DNA from: CAZVCJ01 sp964625745
Lineage (GTDB): Bacteria > Chloroflexota > Anaerolineae > VGOG01
Reading direction: 5' to 3'
DNA length: 51,721 nucleotides
Assembly (NCBI GenBank): GCA_964625745.1
Contig: CAZVCJ010000008.1
Span: 1-51,721 of the forward strand
Made by a program: the position numbers and the translations under genes. The notes under the pieces are model-generated. The model did not search any database, had not been told where the DNA came from, and worked only from the letters and a program-made list of their open reading frames with translations. Positions 37,864 through 46,849 of this stretch are shown one piece after another; within the stretch, counting starts at the first letter, position 1; the number at the start of each line of letters is the position of its first letter.

Positions 37864-38712
37864 ATGAAACATGAACAAGTAGGCAGGAGGTTCACGATAA
37901 TGAGTGGGACTCTTGCCGCTGCCTTCATTGTCGCCGCAATTTGGAGCCTCATAACCTCGGCGGCTTTGGGCCAGGCCTGCGTGCTTCTGGTGGATGACGA
38001 CCAGGACGGTCCGGACGTGCGCGTTTACTACACCTCGACCCTGGACGAACTGAGCGTAACTTACGATGTCTGGGACATAGCCAGCCAGGGCGACCCGTCT
38101 GCTGGCGATCTCATGGACTACCAAATGGTCATCTGGTTCACTGGCTACCCCCGCAGCGACACCTTCACCTCGGCCAACGAGGCGGCAGTGGCGACTTACC
38201 TCGATGCCCAGGGCCAATTCTGGCTGGTGAGCGAGGATTACCTCTACGACAGGGGGCTGACCTCATTCGGCCAAAGCCGCCTGACCATTGCCAGTTACAC
38301 CAACGACGCAAACCATACGGACCCCGTCGGCGTCCTCGGTTCCCCTGGCAGCGGGTTGGGCCCCTACGACCTGATACCGCCCAGTGGCTGGCCGGGCGAC
38401 CTTTACACCGATGACGTCGTCAAACGGAGCGGTTGAGGGATCTACTCACCTTTCCGTTGGGAAGGTACCGGTCAGACCAATTCTACAAGCTATAAGTGCA
38501 GCAGCGGCAACTACAGGACGGTCTTCTTTGCCTGGCCTTTCGAGGGATTGGCGAACCTGGCAGACCGCAAAGTAGTGATGGACGCTATTATTGACTGGTT
38601 GGGGGGATGTGAGGTCCCACCCACAGAGACACCGACGCCAACGTCTACGCCGACATCCACGCCAACGCCCACGTTGTCCCACAATGTTTATCTGCCGCTT
38701 ATCATGAAGTAA
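37864..38712 (+). CDS. Secreted surface protein with one in-frame TGA
   Basis: GGGAGGTG precedes ATG 37864. The protein has a signal peptide (ending near ITSAALGQA) and a domain beginning CVLLVDDDQDGPDVRVYYTS with VWDIASQG and MVIWFTGYPRSD, as seen in many bacterial surface proteins. The frame is interrupted by TGA at 38434-38436 after residue 190, then continues uninterrupted for 91 codons: GIYSPFRWEGTG, WPFEGLANLADRKVV, a Thr-Pro stalk (TETPTPTSTPTSTPTPT) and the tail VYLPLIMK before TAA. The conserved tail shows that the downstream part belongs to the same protein. The TGA may be a mutation, a sequencing error, or a read-through or recoded codon. Confidence 0.75.
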
Positions 38713-38727
38713 ACAGGGAGGCCAACG

Positions 38728-39231
38728 ATGCGTTTCCTGAGTTTTGCCATCTTGCTCTCGGTGGCCTTGCTGGTAACGGCGACGTTCCCAGCGGCCTCTG
38801 TCGGCCAAACACCGTGACCGACGGAGACCCCGTGCCCGACCGTGACGCCGGGACCAGCCACAGACACGCCGATACCACCAACGTCTACGCCCACACCAAT
38901 GCCGCCAACGGACACGCCACTGCCACCCACACCCACGCCAATTCCACCAACCGATACGCCAGCACCACCAACCGATACGCCAGCGCCCCCAACCAACACG
39001 CCAGGGTCCCCGCCTGACACGCCGACGCCACTGCCGCTGCCCACCGCTACGCCGACCCGCCCCCCGACCATAGTCATTACCGACACGCCCGAAGCTCAAT
39101 CTTTGCTCCCCGTGACCGGAGGGGGCATGGGGGAGGGCCTGGTGCTTGGGTGGATGTGGATAGCAGGGGCGACGTTGGTCTGCGGAGGGGCGTTTTTGCG
39201 CTGGCAAAGACGTAAAGCACGAAGAAGATAG
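38728..39231 (+). CDS. Thr-Pro-rich surface protein with LPVTG anchor and one in-frame TGA
   Basis: GGGAGG precedes ATG 38728. A signal peptide (MRFLSFAILLSVALLVTATF, then PAASVGQ) is followed after 29 codons by TGA (38815-38817). The same frame then runs on for 137 codons: a long Pro/Thr stalk (TDTPIPPTSTPTPMPPTDTP) and a classical sortase-type end with LPVTG, a hydrophobic segment (GLVLGWMWIAGATLVCGGAF) and RWQRRKARRR. The parts only make sense together: export signal, stalk, wall anchor. It starts 15 bases after the previous gene, which also has an in-frame TGA. No sortase gene is in the window. Confidence 0.75.
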
Positions 39232-39292
39232 TCATTTACGATCCAGCGTCGTGCATCGGCTGTGAGTTGAAGCTTTCAGGACGGTTGAAGAC

Positions 39293-39321
39293 TTTGCGGC
39301 GGGAGCGAAAAGGAGTATAAT
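39293..39321 (+). promoter_or_regulatory. Possible promoter of the small membrane protein gene
   Basis: TATAAT (39316-39321) with TTTGCG (39293-39298, 17-base spacing) or TTGCGG (16-base spacing). The -35 match is weak. Confidence 0.4.
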
Positions 39322-39405
39322 CATAGCTGGATAGGGATTAGCGGCGGGTGGCAGTCGCTGATCGCCTGGAAAATTTGACCCAAACTGTGTGGAGGAGGTG
39401 ATTCG

Positions 39406-39786
39406 ATGGAAACGCTCGTTAAGGCCCTGGGGCCTGCTTTCGCTGCTGGTTTGGCCGTTCAACAGCTCTTGGAAGTGCTTGATCCCCTCATCATGAAAAT
39501 CATAGGGCAGGCCGATAAGAAGCTGGTTCTCGGCATCATAGCTTTCCTCTTCGGTCTCGTTCTGGCGTTTGGAACCGGCCTGCACGTCCTGGAGCCACTG
39601 GGTGTTGCCAACGCGGGTATTTGGGACACCGTTGTCACAGGTTTGCTCATCAGTGCGGGCACAGAGGGCATCAACTCTGTCATGAAGTTCCTGGGTTACA
39701 GCAAGGAAAGAGAGAAAGCCATCGCTGCAATAGAGAAGAAGAAGGCAACCACAGAAAACGCCATCGCCCTCGTCGAGAGGAACTAG
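39406..39786 (+). CDS. Small membrane protein, holin-like in layout
   Basis: The 126-aa protein has an N-terminal amphipathic helix, two hydrophobic segments (LVLGIIAFLFGLVLAFGTGL and IWDTVVTGLLISAGT) and a charged C-terminal helix (YSKEREKAIAAIEKKKATT). A near-perfect GGAGGTGAT site precedes the ATG. The size and layout resemble phage holins or small membrane scaffold proteins, but no family was recognised and no phage genes are near. Confidence 0.7.
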   Translation: METLVKALGPAFAAGLAVQQLLEVLDPLIMKIIGQADKKLVLGIIAFLFGLVLAFGTGLHVLEPLGVANAGIWDTVVTGLLISAGTEGINSVMKFLGYSKEREKAIAAIEKKKATTENAIALVERN

Positions 39787-39822
39787 AAGCCTCAGGTCGA
39801 ATAACTGTTGCCGCAACGTCAA

Positions 39823-39852
39823 ATGCCCCAAGCAGCCACCTGCTTGGGGCAT
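39823..39852. terminator. Bidirectional hairpin between convergent genes
   Basis: ATGCCCCAAGCAG pairs perfectly with CTGCTTGGGGCAT over the loop CCAC. It lies between two genes that face each other, so it can end both transcripts. No long T-run is present. Confidence 0.75.
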
Positions 39853-39897
39853 CGTTGCATGGGGGCGAAGTATCTACAATCCCCAGGGTGATTAGCG

Positions 39898-40431
39898 TTA
39901 TGTCGCCGGCGTCTCGGTTGGGGTAGCGGTTGAGGGCATAGGTGTCGTTGTGGGAGTAGGTAAGGCAGGAGTTGTTGTTGCGGAGACAGAGCCCGCCTCC
40001 TCAACAGGGATAGACAATACCTGACCAATAATGATCAGGCTTGCGTCGCTTAGCTTGTTGGCCTCCACTATTGCTTCAACAGTGGTACCATACTCTCTGG
40101 CTAAACCGCTCAGCGTATCGCCCGCCACGACAATGTGAGAGCGGGATATGGAACCAGCCTGCGATTCCGGCGTGTTGAGACCGACAGTAACGGTATGTGT
40201 AGGGCCCGGCGTGTTGACGCTAGCAGAGGGTGTGTACGTGAGAGCTAACGGCACAGGAGTATAGGTGGGATACGGAGTGGCAGTAGGCATCGCCTCTATT
40301 GTTGCCTGTACAGCCTCAGCTACCAATCGTTGTATCTCAACTGGGTCAGGCGTGGGCCTGAGACTACAGGAGGCGACCACAGTAGTAACTAACACCAGGC
40401 AAATGGATACCAGCAAGCTTACTCTTTTCAT
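39898..40431 (-). CDS. LysM-domain lipoprotein
   Basis: The 177-aa protein has a lipoprotein signal peptide with lipobox VVASC, a Thr-Pro-rich linker, one LysM domain (HIVVAGDTLSGLAREYGTTVEAIVEANKL in part, about residues 99-145) and a second Thr-Pro tail. LysM binds peptidoglycan or chitin-type sugars. It is probably exported and anchored by lipid at the membrane. Confidence 0.88.
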   Translation of the reverse strand: MKRVSLLVSICLVLVTTVVASCSLRPTPDPVEIQRLVAEAVQATIEAMPTATPYPTYTPVPLALTYTPSASVNTPGPTHTVTVGLNTPESQAGSISRSHIVVAGDTLSGLAREYGTTVEAIVEANKLSDASLIIIGQVLSIPVEEAGSVSATTTPALPTPTTTPMPSTATPTETPAT

Positions 40432-40479
40432 AGTCTCACCCCTTTAGTCTGTTGTTGTCTTCCATGTTGATCGTCGTTC

Positions 40480-42726
40480 CTAGAAGAGCACCATCTGCTG
40501 TTCTTCCACAAATATCTCTCTTGGATTCTGCCTTGTCCAGACCCTCTCAACGACTGCACTCATGCCTCGTTCGGCAGAACTCAAGTAACCGAGAACCGTT
40601 TCCAAATCGCGTGCTCGGGACAAGGTTGTTATCAAGCGCGCCATCATGATGACGGTCACGTCGCTGCGGCTCAATCTCCTGTTCGATTCGTTGAACGCTT
40701 CAACGATCTCGCTGGTTTCCCTAACACACTCGCTGAACAGATCTACTGGCACCTCCGGAAAGGGCTCGATCAAAGCGAGTTTCCGACCAACGATGATGAT
40801 GTCAATGTCTATCGGGCTTTTGGCTTGCTGCTTCGGTATGGCAACCGACATTTCTGATTTCACGGGATGGGTGGCCTCGATGTAGAATCCCGCTTCGTGG
40901 ATGGCCTCCAGGATCGCAGACCAGCCTGCCGGTCGCGAGTGATGATAGGTGAAGATAAGCAGCCCATCATCTTTCAGCACCCGGTGGCAGTCCCTCAATA
41001 CAGCGATCAGGTTGTCCGTGAAACGCCGAGAGTCTGTTTGTTGAACTTCCTCAGTTGAGCGGGTGGTTTCGGCTCGAAAGACACCCCCTTTCTCAAGGCC
41101 CATCATCTCTCGTATCCAGACGTAAAAGAAATCGGCCAACTGGGAATAGTGCACGTTGTCAAAGAACGGCGGATCCGTAATGACAGCATCCACAACACCG
41201 TCTTCAATATCGGTCTGGCTGGAGCTTCCACACGACAGGTAGATGTCCAGGCCACTACTTTGAAAATCATCGTAAGCTGGCGCTATCTCGCCGCCCATCT
41301 TCTGGTTGAGGTTGAACACCTTCTTGCTTCGTCTTCCCCCATTCACCCTATCAGAAAGCTGCAATTCAAAAGGGTTGTCCTTGTATTCGAGGGCTCGAAG
41401 AATACGTCGCTCGAACAAGGTGGAAAACGAGCCTGAAGATTCAGGCGTTCCCCACAGGTTCGCTTCCAGCGGTGCGCGTTCGGGTTTTAGAATGTGGTGA
41501 GAAAAGGTATGCCGCACCGCCCCCGTCCCCTCTCCTTTGAAGGAACAGAACATACTGTTAAACTCCAGACATCCCGACAGCAGACAGGCAAACAGGGCGC
41601 GAAGGGAGTCTTTCTCGATATTACGAATCCGCTCGCTCAGAATATTCAGGCATAGCAGTTGGCGGTCGTTGAACATCTGGTGCCAGTGGGTGTAATTGTA
41701 ATTCAGCACTTGATCTGTATTGTAGCCCGGTTCAATCGCCACCTGAGGATATGCAAAGTTACCCGTTCGCAGTTCCGCAGATGCTCTCCTGTAGAGCCCC
41801 CGATCGTACTCGTCAATGGGGAGATACTCTTTACCCCCGTCGGGCTTGAGAATCATCTTGGCATACATGCGGTGATGGGGTGGATGACCCAGAGCACCTA
41901 CGGCCTCAATGATCGGGAACGTGCACTGACAATCGGGGCACGTGGCCTCTGTTCTCCCCGTTAAACCTTTCTGGGGGCTGTATGATGTTCCACATTTATC
42001 ACATTGGACTTCTGTTTGATGTACCATTATGGAATTAATCGCCTCGCAAGCGGGGCACAGGGATCTTGCCTCTGGGTGTTTGCCTGGACGAGCGTGCTTG
42101 GCAAAGATACGACTATTGAACAAATCAACCTGCGCGCCGCAGCAGGGACAGGGAACAAATTTCACCCAAAAGTAATAGAGTACATCCACCAGACCGTGAT
42201 GCTCGACCTGTGCTTTGTAGTAGGCCTTGATTCTGTGACTCACGTCCCGTTCAATCGCCTTGAAAATCTGCCGCACTTCGGAGGTGTCGTGCGTACTCAA
42301 CGCATTTCTGACCATAAAGTAGGAAACCGGATTGATGTCCCGCCCAATGACGCGGCATCCTAGCTTGTGCGCTTCCCCAACCGTCGTCCCGCTTCCCATA
42401 AATGGGTCGTAAACCAGCGTGTCTGGAAAGTGAATGGGTTCGTAGAACAAATCGAGTATGCCGTCTGACCCTCCGTCAGTAACGCCTTCCGCAGGAGCGC
42501 AGGCCCCTAACACGATAGCGCGAAACACGCTGCTGAGTCGCCTGGCCCACCACTTGTGAATGTAGTAAACGGGTTGGTAAACGTCCTTACGCCACGACTG
42601 CCGCTCGGCAATCTCGCTGATTTCCACGAACGGAAAAGATTGCTCGATGATTTTTCGCTGTTTGGGTGGATCGCCGTTGGCATAAACGGGCCGTCCTTCA
42701 GCTACTTGGTGCGTCAATGTACCCAT
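40480..42726 (-). CDS. DUF1156-like adenine-specific DNA methyltransferase
   Basis: The 748-aa protein has the N-terminal segment VYYIHKWWARRLSSVFRAIV typical of this methylase group, the SAM-binding motif VYDPFMGSGTTVGEAHKLGC (about residue 115), several zinc-ribbon Cys pairs (CPCCGAQV, CPACEAIN, CDKCGTSY, CPDCQC) and the catalytic motif ITDPPFFDNVHYSQL (about residue 535), then VLKDDGLLIFTYHH. The DPPF motif points to N6-adenine or N4-cytosine methylation. It follows the endonuclease gene by nine bases and so forms a restriction-modification pair. Confidence 0.85.
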   Translation of the reverse strand: MGTLTHQVAEGRPVYANGDPPKQRKIIEQSFPFVEISEIAERQSWRKDVYQPVYYIHKWWARRLSSVFRAIVLGACAPAEGVTDGGSDGILDLFYEPIHFPDTLVYDPFMGSGTTVGEAHKLGCRVIGRDINPVSYFMVRNALSTHDTSEVRQIFKAIERDVSHRIKAYYKAQVEHHGLVDVLYYFWVKFVPCPCCGAQVDLFNSRIFAKHARPGKHPEARSLCPACEAINSIMVHQTEVQCDKCGTSYSPQKGLTGRTEATCPDCQCTFPIIEAVGALGHPPHHRMYAKMILKPDGGKEYLPIDEYDRGLYRRASAELRTGNFAYPQVAIEPGYNTDQVLNYNYTHWHQMFNDRQLLCLNILSERIRNIEKDSLRALFACLLSGCLEFNSMFCSFKGEGTGAVRHTFSHHILKPERAPLEANLWGTPESSGSFSTLFERRILRALEYKDNPFELQLSDRVNGGRRSKKVFNLNQKMGGEIAPAYDDFQSSGLDIYLSCGSSSQTDIEDGVVDAVITDPPFFDNVHYSQLADFFYVWIREMMGLEKGGVFRAETTRSTEEVQQTDSRRFTDNLIAVLRDCHRVLKDDGLLIFTYHHSRPAGWSAILEAIHEAGFYIEATHPVKSEMSVAIPKQQAKSPIDIDIIIVGRKLALIEPFPEVPVDLFSECVRETSEIVEAFNESNRRLSRSDVTVIMMARLITTLSRARDLETVLGYLSSAERGMSAVVERVWTRQNPREIFVEEQQMVLF

Positions 42727-42735
42727 TACTCAATC

Positions 42736-43632
42736 TCACAAGGGCTCAATCGGGAGCCTGAACCTGCCTCTACTTTGTGTGCGAGTACTGCGGGACAGCG
42801 GCGTGGGAAAGGGATTCTTCAACTCGGTTATGGGATGGCCTGTTTCAGAATCCGCAGCCAGGCGGTAGCAATAGAAAACCCGTTCTCCACCCTGAACTGT
42901 TCGGATCAGTCGGTAGGCCATTTGCACACCCGACTCAGACTCCGCCAGGGTTACGTCTGGATGGATAAGAGTAGCCGCATTATCCAGTTCGGGTATGCCG
43001 AGCGGATTGGCGAAAATGAACATTGGCCTGTGTCTGTCCGCTCCATTCCCATACGTTCCAAGGCCAATCTCCTTTTCCCGCTGACCAACAGCCGAGAGAT
43101 ACAGGTCAAAGTCTTCGTTCAACACATTGCCGTCGCAGAGCGCCAGAGCGCTGAGTTTGTAGGTGTTTTCTGCGCCCGGCTCTTGCTCCTGACAGACGAA
43201 GAGATAGAAACCGCGTATGTCGAGGGGATTGTCGTTCGCATCGTACACGCGAATCGTTCCGCAAGGGGGCGTCGTGTTGTAGTCGAGGCCGGATCGCCTC
43301 GCCACTGATCCTGATTGAGTGTGCTCCAGTTTCTTGATTTCGATCCCAACAATTCTCGTCAAGTCATCCCGCAGGACTGCTCTGGAAACGCGGTTGCACC
43401 GCTCTGGACGAAGCAGCGCCAGATCAGGGTTGATCAGCGGGCCGGGAGCGGGCACACATTCGCTATCCTCCAGGTGACCGCGCAGCACGCGACAGATGTA
43501 CTCGTCCAGCGGATTGTCCTGCGTGTTTCGCTTTTCTCGCAGTGGGAATGTTTTTGGCACGCTGTTCTGGTCGAAGAAGTGCTCACGGAGAATCGTGAAT
43601 GCTTCGAAGGTCAAGTCAGCATTGCCAGTCAT
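42736..43632 (-). CDS. Putative PD-(D/E)XK restriction endonuclease
   Basis: The 298-aa protein carries a PD-(D/E)XK-like pattern: INPDLALLRPE, then about 30 residues later VGIEIKKLEH. This is a common active site of type II restriction enzymes. Its gene lies directly upstream of the methyltransferase gene and overlaps the end of the HEPN gene by 17 bases, so endonuclease and methylase are co-transcribed. The recognition sequence cannot be predicted. Confidence 0.72.
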   Translation of the reverse strand: MTGNADLTFEAFTILREHFFDQNSVPKTFPLREKRNTQDNPLDEYICRVLRGHLEDSECVPAPGPLINPDLALLRPERCNRVSRAVLRDDLTRIVGIEIKKLEHTQSGSVARRSGLDYNTTPPCGTIRVYDANDNPLDIRGFYLFVCQEQEPGAENTYKLSALALCDGNVLNEDFDLYLSAVGQREKEIGLGTYGNGADRHRPMFIFANPLGIPELDNAATLIHPDVTLAESESGVQMAYRLIRTVQGGERVFYCYRLAADSETGHPITELKNPFPTPLSRSTRTQSRGRFRLPIEPL

Positions 43633-44119
43633 AGATACTACCCCTGTTTGTCTTGGTCTTATCCAAACTCAGACTGTCCAGGAACAGTTGAAGTTGATCC
43701 TTCACCTGAGCCCAAACTTCTGCCAGTGGTGTCACCAGCTTTTCCATCTCGTCCCAGTCCAGGAAGAACGAATACGAGTGCCGATAGAAATGCCTGAAGC
43801 CTAGATAGTCGGCTAACCGATGAGCCATTTCAACTGTCAGGACAGGCTCCCTTCTCGCTGTTGACTCTGTCATCCGAGTTAGCAAATCGCGGTGCCACTG
43901 AGAACCTGCGGGAACATCTGCGTCGATTCCTTTGGCGATGGATAGAAAGATATTCTCCAGGCCATTGTAGAACGAATGTAGAACAGAAGCCACAGCCGTG
44001 ATCTCGACCAGGTCAGGTATGTTCTTTTGTACCCGTTCCAAAAGGTCAGCGTATGACTCAAAGAGTTGGTCGATTTGTCCGATCTCAAACTTTACCTGAG
44101 AGATGACTTGTTCAGCCAA
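43616..44119 (-). CDS. hepT: HepT-type HEPN toxin
   Basis: The 167-aa protein has the HepT motif RX4HXY in RHFYRHSY (near residue 120). The start is set at the TTG of 44119, which overlaps the last codons of the MNT gene behind GAGGAGGAG; the longer frame has no start site. HepT toxins are RNases or are controlled by AMPylation by their MNT partner at the Tyr of this motif. It overlaps the downstream endonuclease gene. Confidence 0.82.
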   Translation of the reverse strand: MAEQVISQVKFEIGQIDQLFESYADLLERVQKNIPDLVEITAVASVLHSFYNGLENIFLSIAKGIDADVPAGSQWHRDLLTRMTESTARREPVLTVEMAHRLADYLGFRHFYRHSYSFFLDWDEMEKLVTPLAEVWAQVKDQLQLFLDSLSLDKTKTNRGSIYDWQC

Positions 44120-44411
44120 TCTGTAGTAACTCCTCTTCCTCTTCCAGATAGCGCGTGAAGGCATCCTGTCTGTCCAGACTAATTAGGTCCACGGGATGAT
44201 TCAGCTCAAGCAGAAGTCTACCTAAGAGATAAAAAAATCTTCCCTTAGGGCACCCTCGAATGGCAAGGTCAATATCTGATCCGTCTCTAACCTTTCCAGT
44301 GGTGAGGGAACCGAAGAGAAAGACGTGGGTACACCCTGCCTCTTTGAGTATTTCTACGGCTCGGTGGATATCTTCCTGATAGGGTTTGGGGAGTTGACTT
44401 TTCTCTTTCAT
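44112..44411 (-). CDS. mntA: MntA-type minimal nucleotidyltransferase antitoxin
   Basis: The 99-aa protein has the GSX10DXD nucleotidyltransferase motif: FGSLTTGKVRDGSDIDLAI. In studied pairs it adds AMP to a Tyr of HepT and so neutralises it. It is the first gene of the operon mntA, hepT, endonuclease, methylase. Confidence 0.87.
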   Translation of the reverse strand: MKEKSQLPKPYQEDIHRAVEILKEAGCTHVFLFGSLTTGKVRDGSDIDLAIRGCPKGRFFYLLGRLLLELNHPVDLISLDRQDAFTRYLEEEEELLQIG

Positions 44412-44449
44412 GTCATTGATTCCAGGTCTTCACATGCGATTATTGACCA

Positions 44450-45291
44450 TCAGGCTTGTTCTTGCTCGGCATAGTACCGATGCAGGCTCACGTCGAAAGC
44501 AACGTTGTTGAGCACGGCTCCTATCAGGCGCGCGTTGACTTTTTCCAGCAGGGCCTTGGCGCGCTGAGCGTGATCCCTCTTGGTCTCGCCAGCCTTGAAG
44601 ACCAGCATCACTCCATCAACTTTGGAAGCTAACACGGCCGCATCGGTCACGGCGATGATGGGAGGGACGTCGAAGAGGATCATGTCGGCTTGCTCTAACA
44701 GCGCAGTGATGATCTCCTCCATGCGGCGCGAGCCCAGGAGCTCCGAAGGGTTGGGTGGCAAGGGGCCACTGGGCAGGAGCCAAAAGTCGGGGATGCCGAT
44801 CTCCTGCAGAGGAGGCTCCTTCATGGCCTGATCTTCACGGACCATCGTGGTGAGCCCGGCCCCGTTTGGTACATCGAAGATCGTGTGCTGGGAGGGGCGT
44901 CGCAAATCGCAATCAACGACGATCACCCTCTTACCCCCCTGGGCTATAGTGATGGCCAGGTTGGCCAGAGTCGTGGATTTGCCCTCCTNNNNNNNNNNNN
45001 NNNNNNNNNNNNNNNNNNNNNNNNNNNNNNNNNNNNNNNNNNNNNNNNNNNNNNNNNNNNNNNNNNNNNNNNNNNNNNNNNNNNNNNNCCCCCCTGGGCT
45101 ATAGTGATGGCCAGGTTGGCCAGAGTCGTGGATTTGCCCTCCTCAGGGCCTGGGGAAGTGACCACCATGGTCCTGATGGGCTTATCCAGGCTGGAGAATT
45201 CCAGATTGGTGCGCAGCGTGCGATAGGCCTCGCTGGCGGGCGAACGGGGATTGGCCAAAGTGATTAAACTATCTTTGCGGTCAGTGGTCAT
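44450..45291 (-). CDS. CpsD/CapB-like BY-kinase, split by an assembly join
   Basis: On the minus strand the frame starts MTTDRKDSLITLANPRSP and has the Walker A loop PGPEEGKSTT, Walker A' VIVVDCDLRRP and Walker B MILFDVPP. The 100 N at 44989-45088 lie inside the Walker A region. The 55 bases at 44934-44988 and 45089-45143 are identical; removing one copy and the N gives 687 bases, an uninterrupted frame of 228 aa. The gene is therefore intact in the organism. There is no long Tyr cluster at the C-terminus (RYYAEQEQA). Together with the Wzz-like proteins it controls polysaccharide chain length. Confidence 0.85.
44989..45088. other. Assembly gap of 100 N flanked by a 55-base duplication
   Basis: Exactly 100 N are bordered by identical 55-base sequences. 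This pattern arises when two contigs that overlap by an assembly k-mer are joined without merging. No sequence is missing. Confidence 0.9.
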
Positions 45292-45315
45292 CGTAAATAT
45301 GTCCTCCTCCTACAC

Positions 45316-46035
45316 TCATTTAAAACTCTTCAAGAAGGCCCAACGGCGCTTTCGCCTGGCCCTGACGGGCGCGGCCTCCTCGGAGGTGATAGCGGGTATG
45401 GAGCCCAGCACGGCGACGCCGACGTGACGCTCCACATCCTCGGCGGTCCGCACAATGTCCGACTCCAGCCACTCCAGGAAGAAGGCTATCACCACCCCCA
45501 GCATTACGCCGAAGATGCCCCCGGCCAGGGTGTTTATTTTCGTCCTGGGTTTAAAGAGACCGATACGGGCCTCGTTCCAGATGTATACCTCCACCTGGTC
45601 ACGTTTGTCCTGCTCTTGGTTCCACTCGTCTTGCCCCTCCTTGAACACCTCGGCGAAGATCCGGGCTATGTCGCCGGCTACCTTCGGATCGTGATCGCGG
45701 GCATCTATCTGGATGGCAAAGGTCGCTTCGTCGGCGCTGGTAGTGACCTTGGCCAGCAAGGAATCTTTAGGCATGTCCAATCGCAGGCGGTCTATGACTT
45801 CAGCAGCCGTTGTATCGTTTGTTATGAATTCCCGATAGCTGGGGAGCAATCCCTTGGCTGCGTTCTGCAGCCCCCAATCGGCTCGGGCGGGCCTGAAGTG
45901 CAGGGTGACGCTGCCTTTGTATTCCGGCGTCTGCATCTTGCTGAAGCCGTAGGCACTGACGGCAGTGATGGCGGCGAGCAGAATAATGATCCAACCCCGC
46001 TTCCACAATATCTTGAAATACGCTTGTATTTCCAC
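45316..46035 (-). CDS. Wzz/CapA-like polysaccharide co-polymerase (copy 2)
   Basis: The 239-aa protein has two TM segments, WIIILLAAITAVSAYGF near the start and GGIFGVMLGVVIAFFLEWL near residue 195, around an external domain, with a C-terminal basic tail (RARRKRRW). GTG 46035 is chosen because GAGGAGGG precedes it and the protein then starts MEIQAYFKILWKRGW. This subunit normally activates the BY-kinase encoded next. Confidence 0.82.
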   Translation of the reverse strand: MEIQAYFKILWKRGWIIILLAAITAVSAYGFSKMQTPEYKGSVTLHFRPARADWGLQNAAKGLLPSYREFITNDTTAAEVIDRLRLDMPKDSLLAKVTTSADEATFAIQIDARDHDPKVAGDIARIFAEVFKEGQDEWNQEQDKRDQVEVYIWNEARIGLFKPRTKINTLAGGIFGVMLGVVIAFFLEWLESDIVRTAEDVERHVGVAVLGSIPAITSEEAAPVRARRKRRWAFLKSFK

Positions 46036-46104
46036 ACTTCCCTCCTCAATGGTGGTCAGTCTAATTGTACCATAGCCACTGCTTTTAGGCAAAACAGCGC
46101 TACG

Positions 46105-46824
46105 CTAGGGCAGTTTCTTCTCCCAGGGGAGCTGCCGACGGCCAGGCAAGGGCGGTATCTCGCCCAGAACGACCAGGCCCAGGGTCTCCACTTCGGCCCG
46201 ATCGCGCACGGTGTCGTCCAGATAGTCCAGCAGGAAGGCCAGGGCCACTCCTGCCACGAGTGCCAGGAACAGGCGGATAGGCAGGTCCAACTTGTCTTTC
46301 AGGCTTTGAGCAGCCGGTAACACCACTGGCGGATCAATGAGGCGGATGTCGGCATCGGTGGCGCCAAGCTGGCCCAGGAAATCGGCGCTGCGCTCCCGGA
46401 GCACTTTGGCCGCGGCATCAGCTATCTCCGCGAGTTCTGCTTCGTGTCCCCAGGTGATGCGCAAGGTCAAGATGCGATGCTTTCTATCGGCTCCCAGTGA
46501 ACCGTGAAGGGCTCCGGCAGTGAGGTCGAGGCCGTTATTGACCAGCTCCTCACTAACCGCCCCGGCAAAGGCTTCGCTTCCCGCTATCTCCGTGAGTTCG
46601 TCAACCAAATACTCCGAGGCCATCCAGGTGTAGTAACGGTCGTAGGCATAGTAACCGTCACTTCTGGACTCAGGCACCACGGCGACGGTGAAGCGCATGG
46701 AGGTTTGATAGAGAGTGGGGCGCTCTGGTCGAAGGGCTAAACTACCAACCAGAACGATAGCAACTAAAGCGATGACGATCCAAAGCCGCTTGCGGACGGT
46801 CCTCCAATACTGACGAAGTTCCAT
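46105..46824 (-). CDS. Wzz-like polysaccharide chain-length protein (copy 1)
   Basis: The 239-aa protein starts MELRQYWRTVRKRLWIVIAL, the family start, with a second TM segment LFLALVAGVALAFLLDYL near residue 190 and a short cytosolic tail. Between them is a helical external domain. It is followed by a second Wzz-like gene, so the two may form a hetero-oligomer. Confidence 0.82.
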   Translation of the reverse strand: MELRQYWRTVRKRLWIVIALVAIVLVGSLALRPERPTLYQTSMRFTVAVVPESRSDGYYAYDRYYTWMASEYLVDELTEIAGSEAFAGAVSEELVNNGLDLTAGALHGSLGADRKHRILTLRITWGHEAELAEIADAAAKVLRERSADFLGQLGATDADIRLIDPPVVLPAAQSLKDKLDLPIRLFLALVAGVALAFLLDYLDDTVRDRAEVETLGLVVLGEIPPLPGRRQLPWEKKLP

Positions 46825-46849
46825 GACGGCCTCCTGGGTGGGTAAGGGT

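Noticed and set aside
37864..39231. Genome-wide use of TGA as a sense codon
   Set aside because: Many genes in the window end in TGA at the expected place (for example the CARF, AbrB-family and MNT genes), and reading through would add unrelated sequence.
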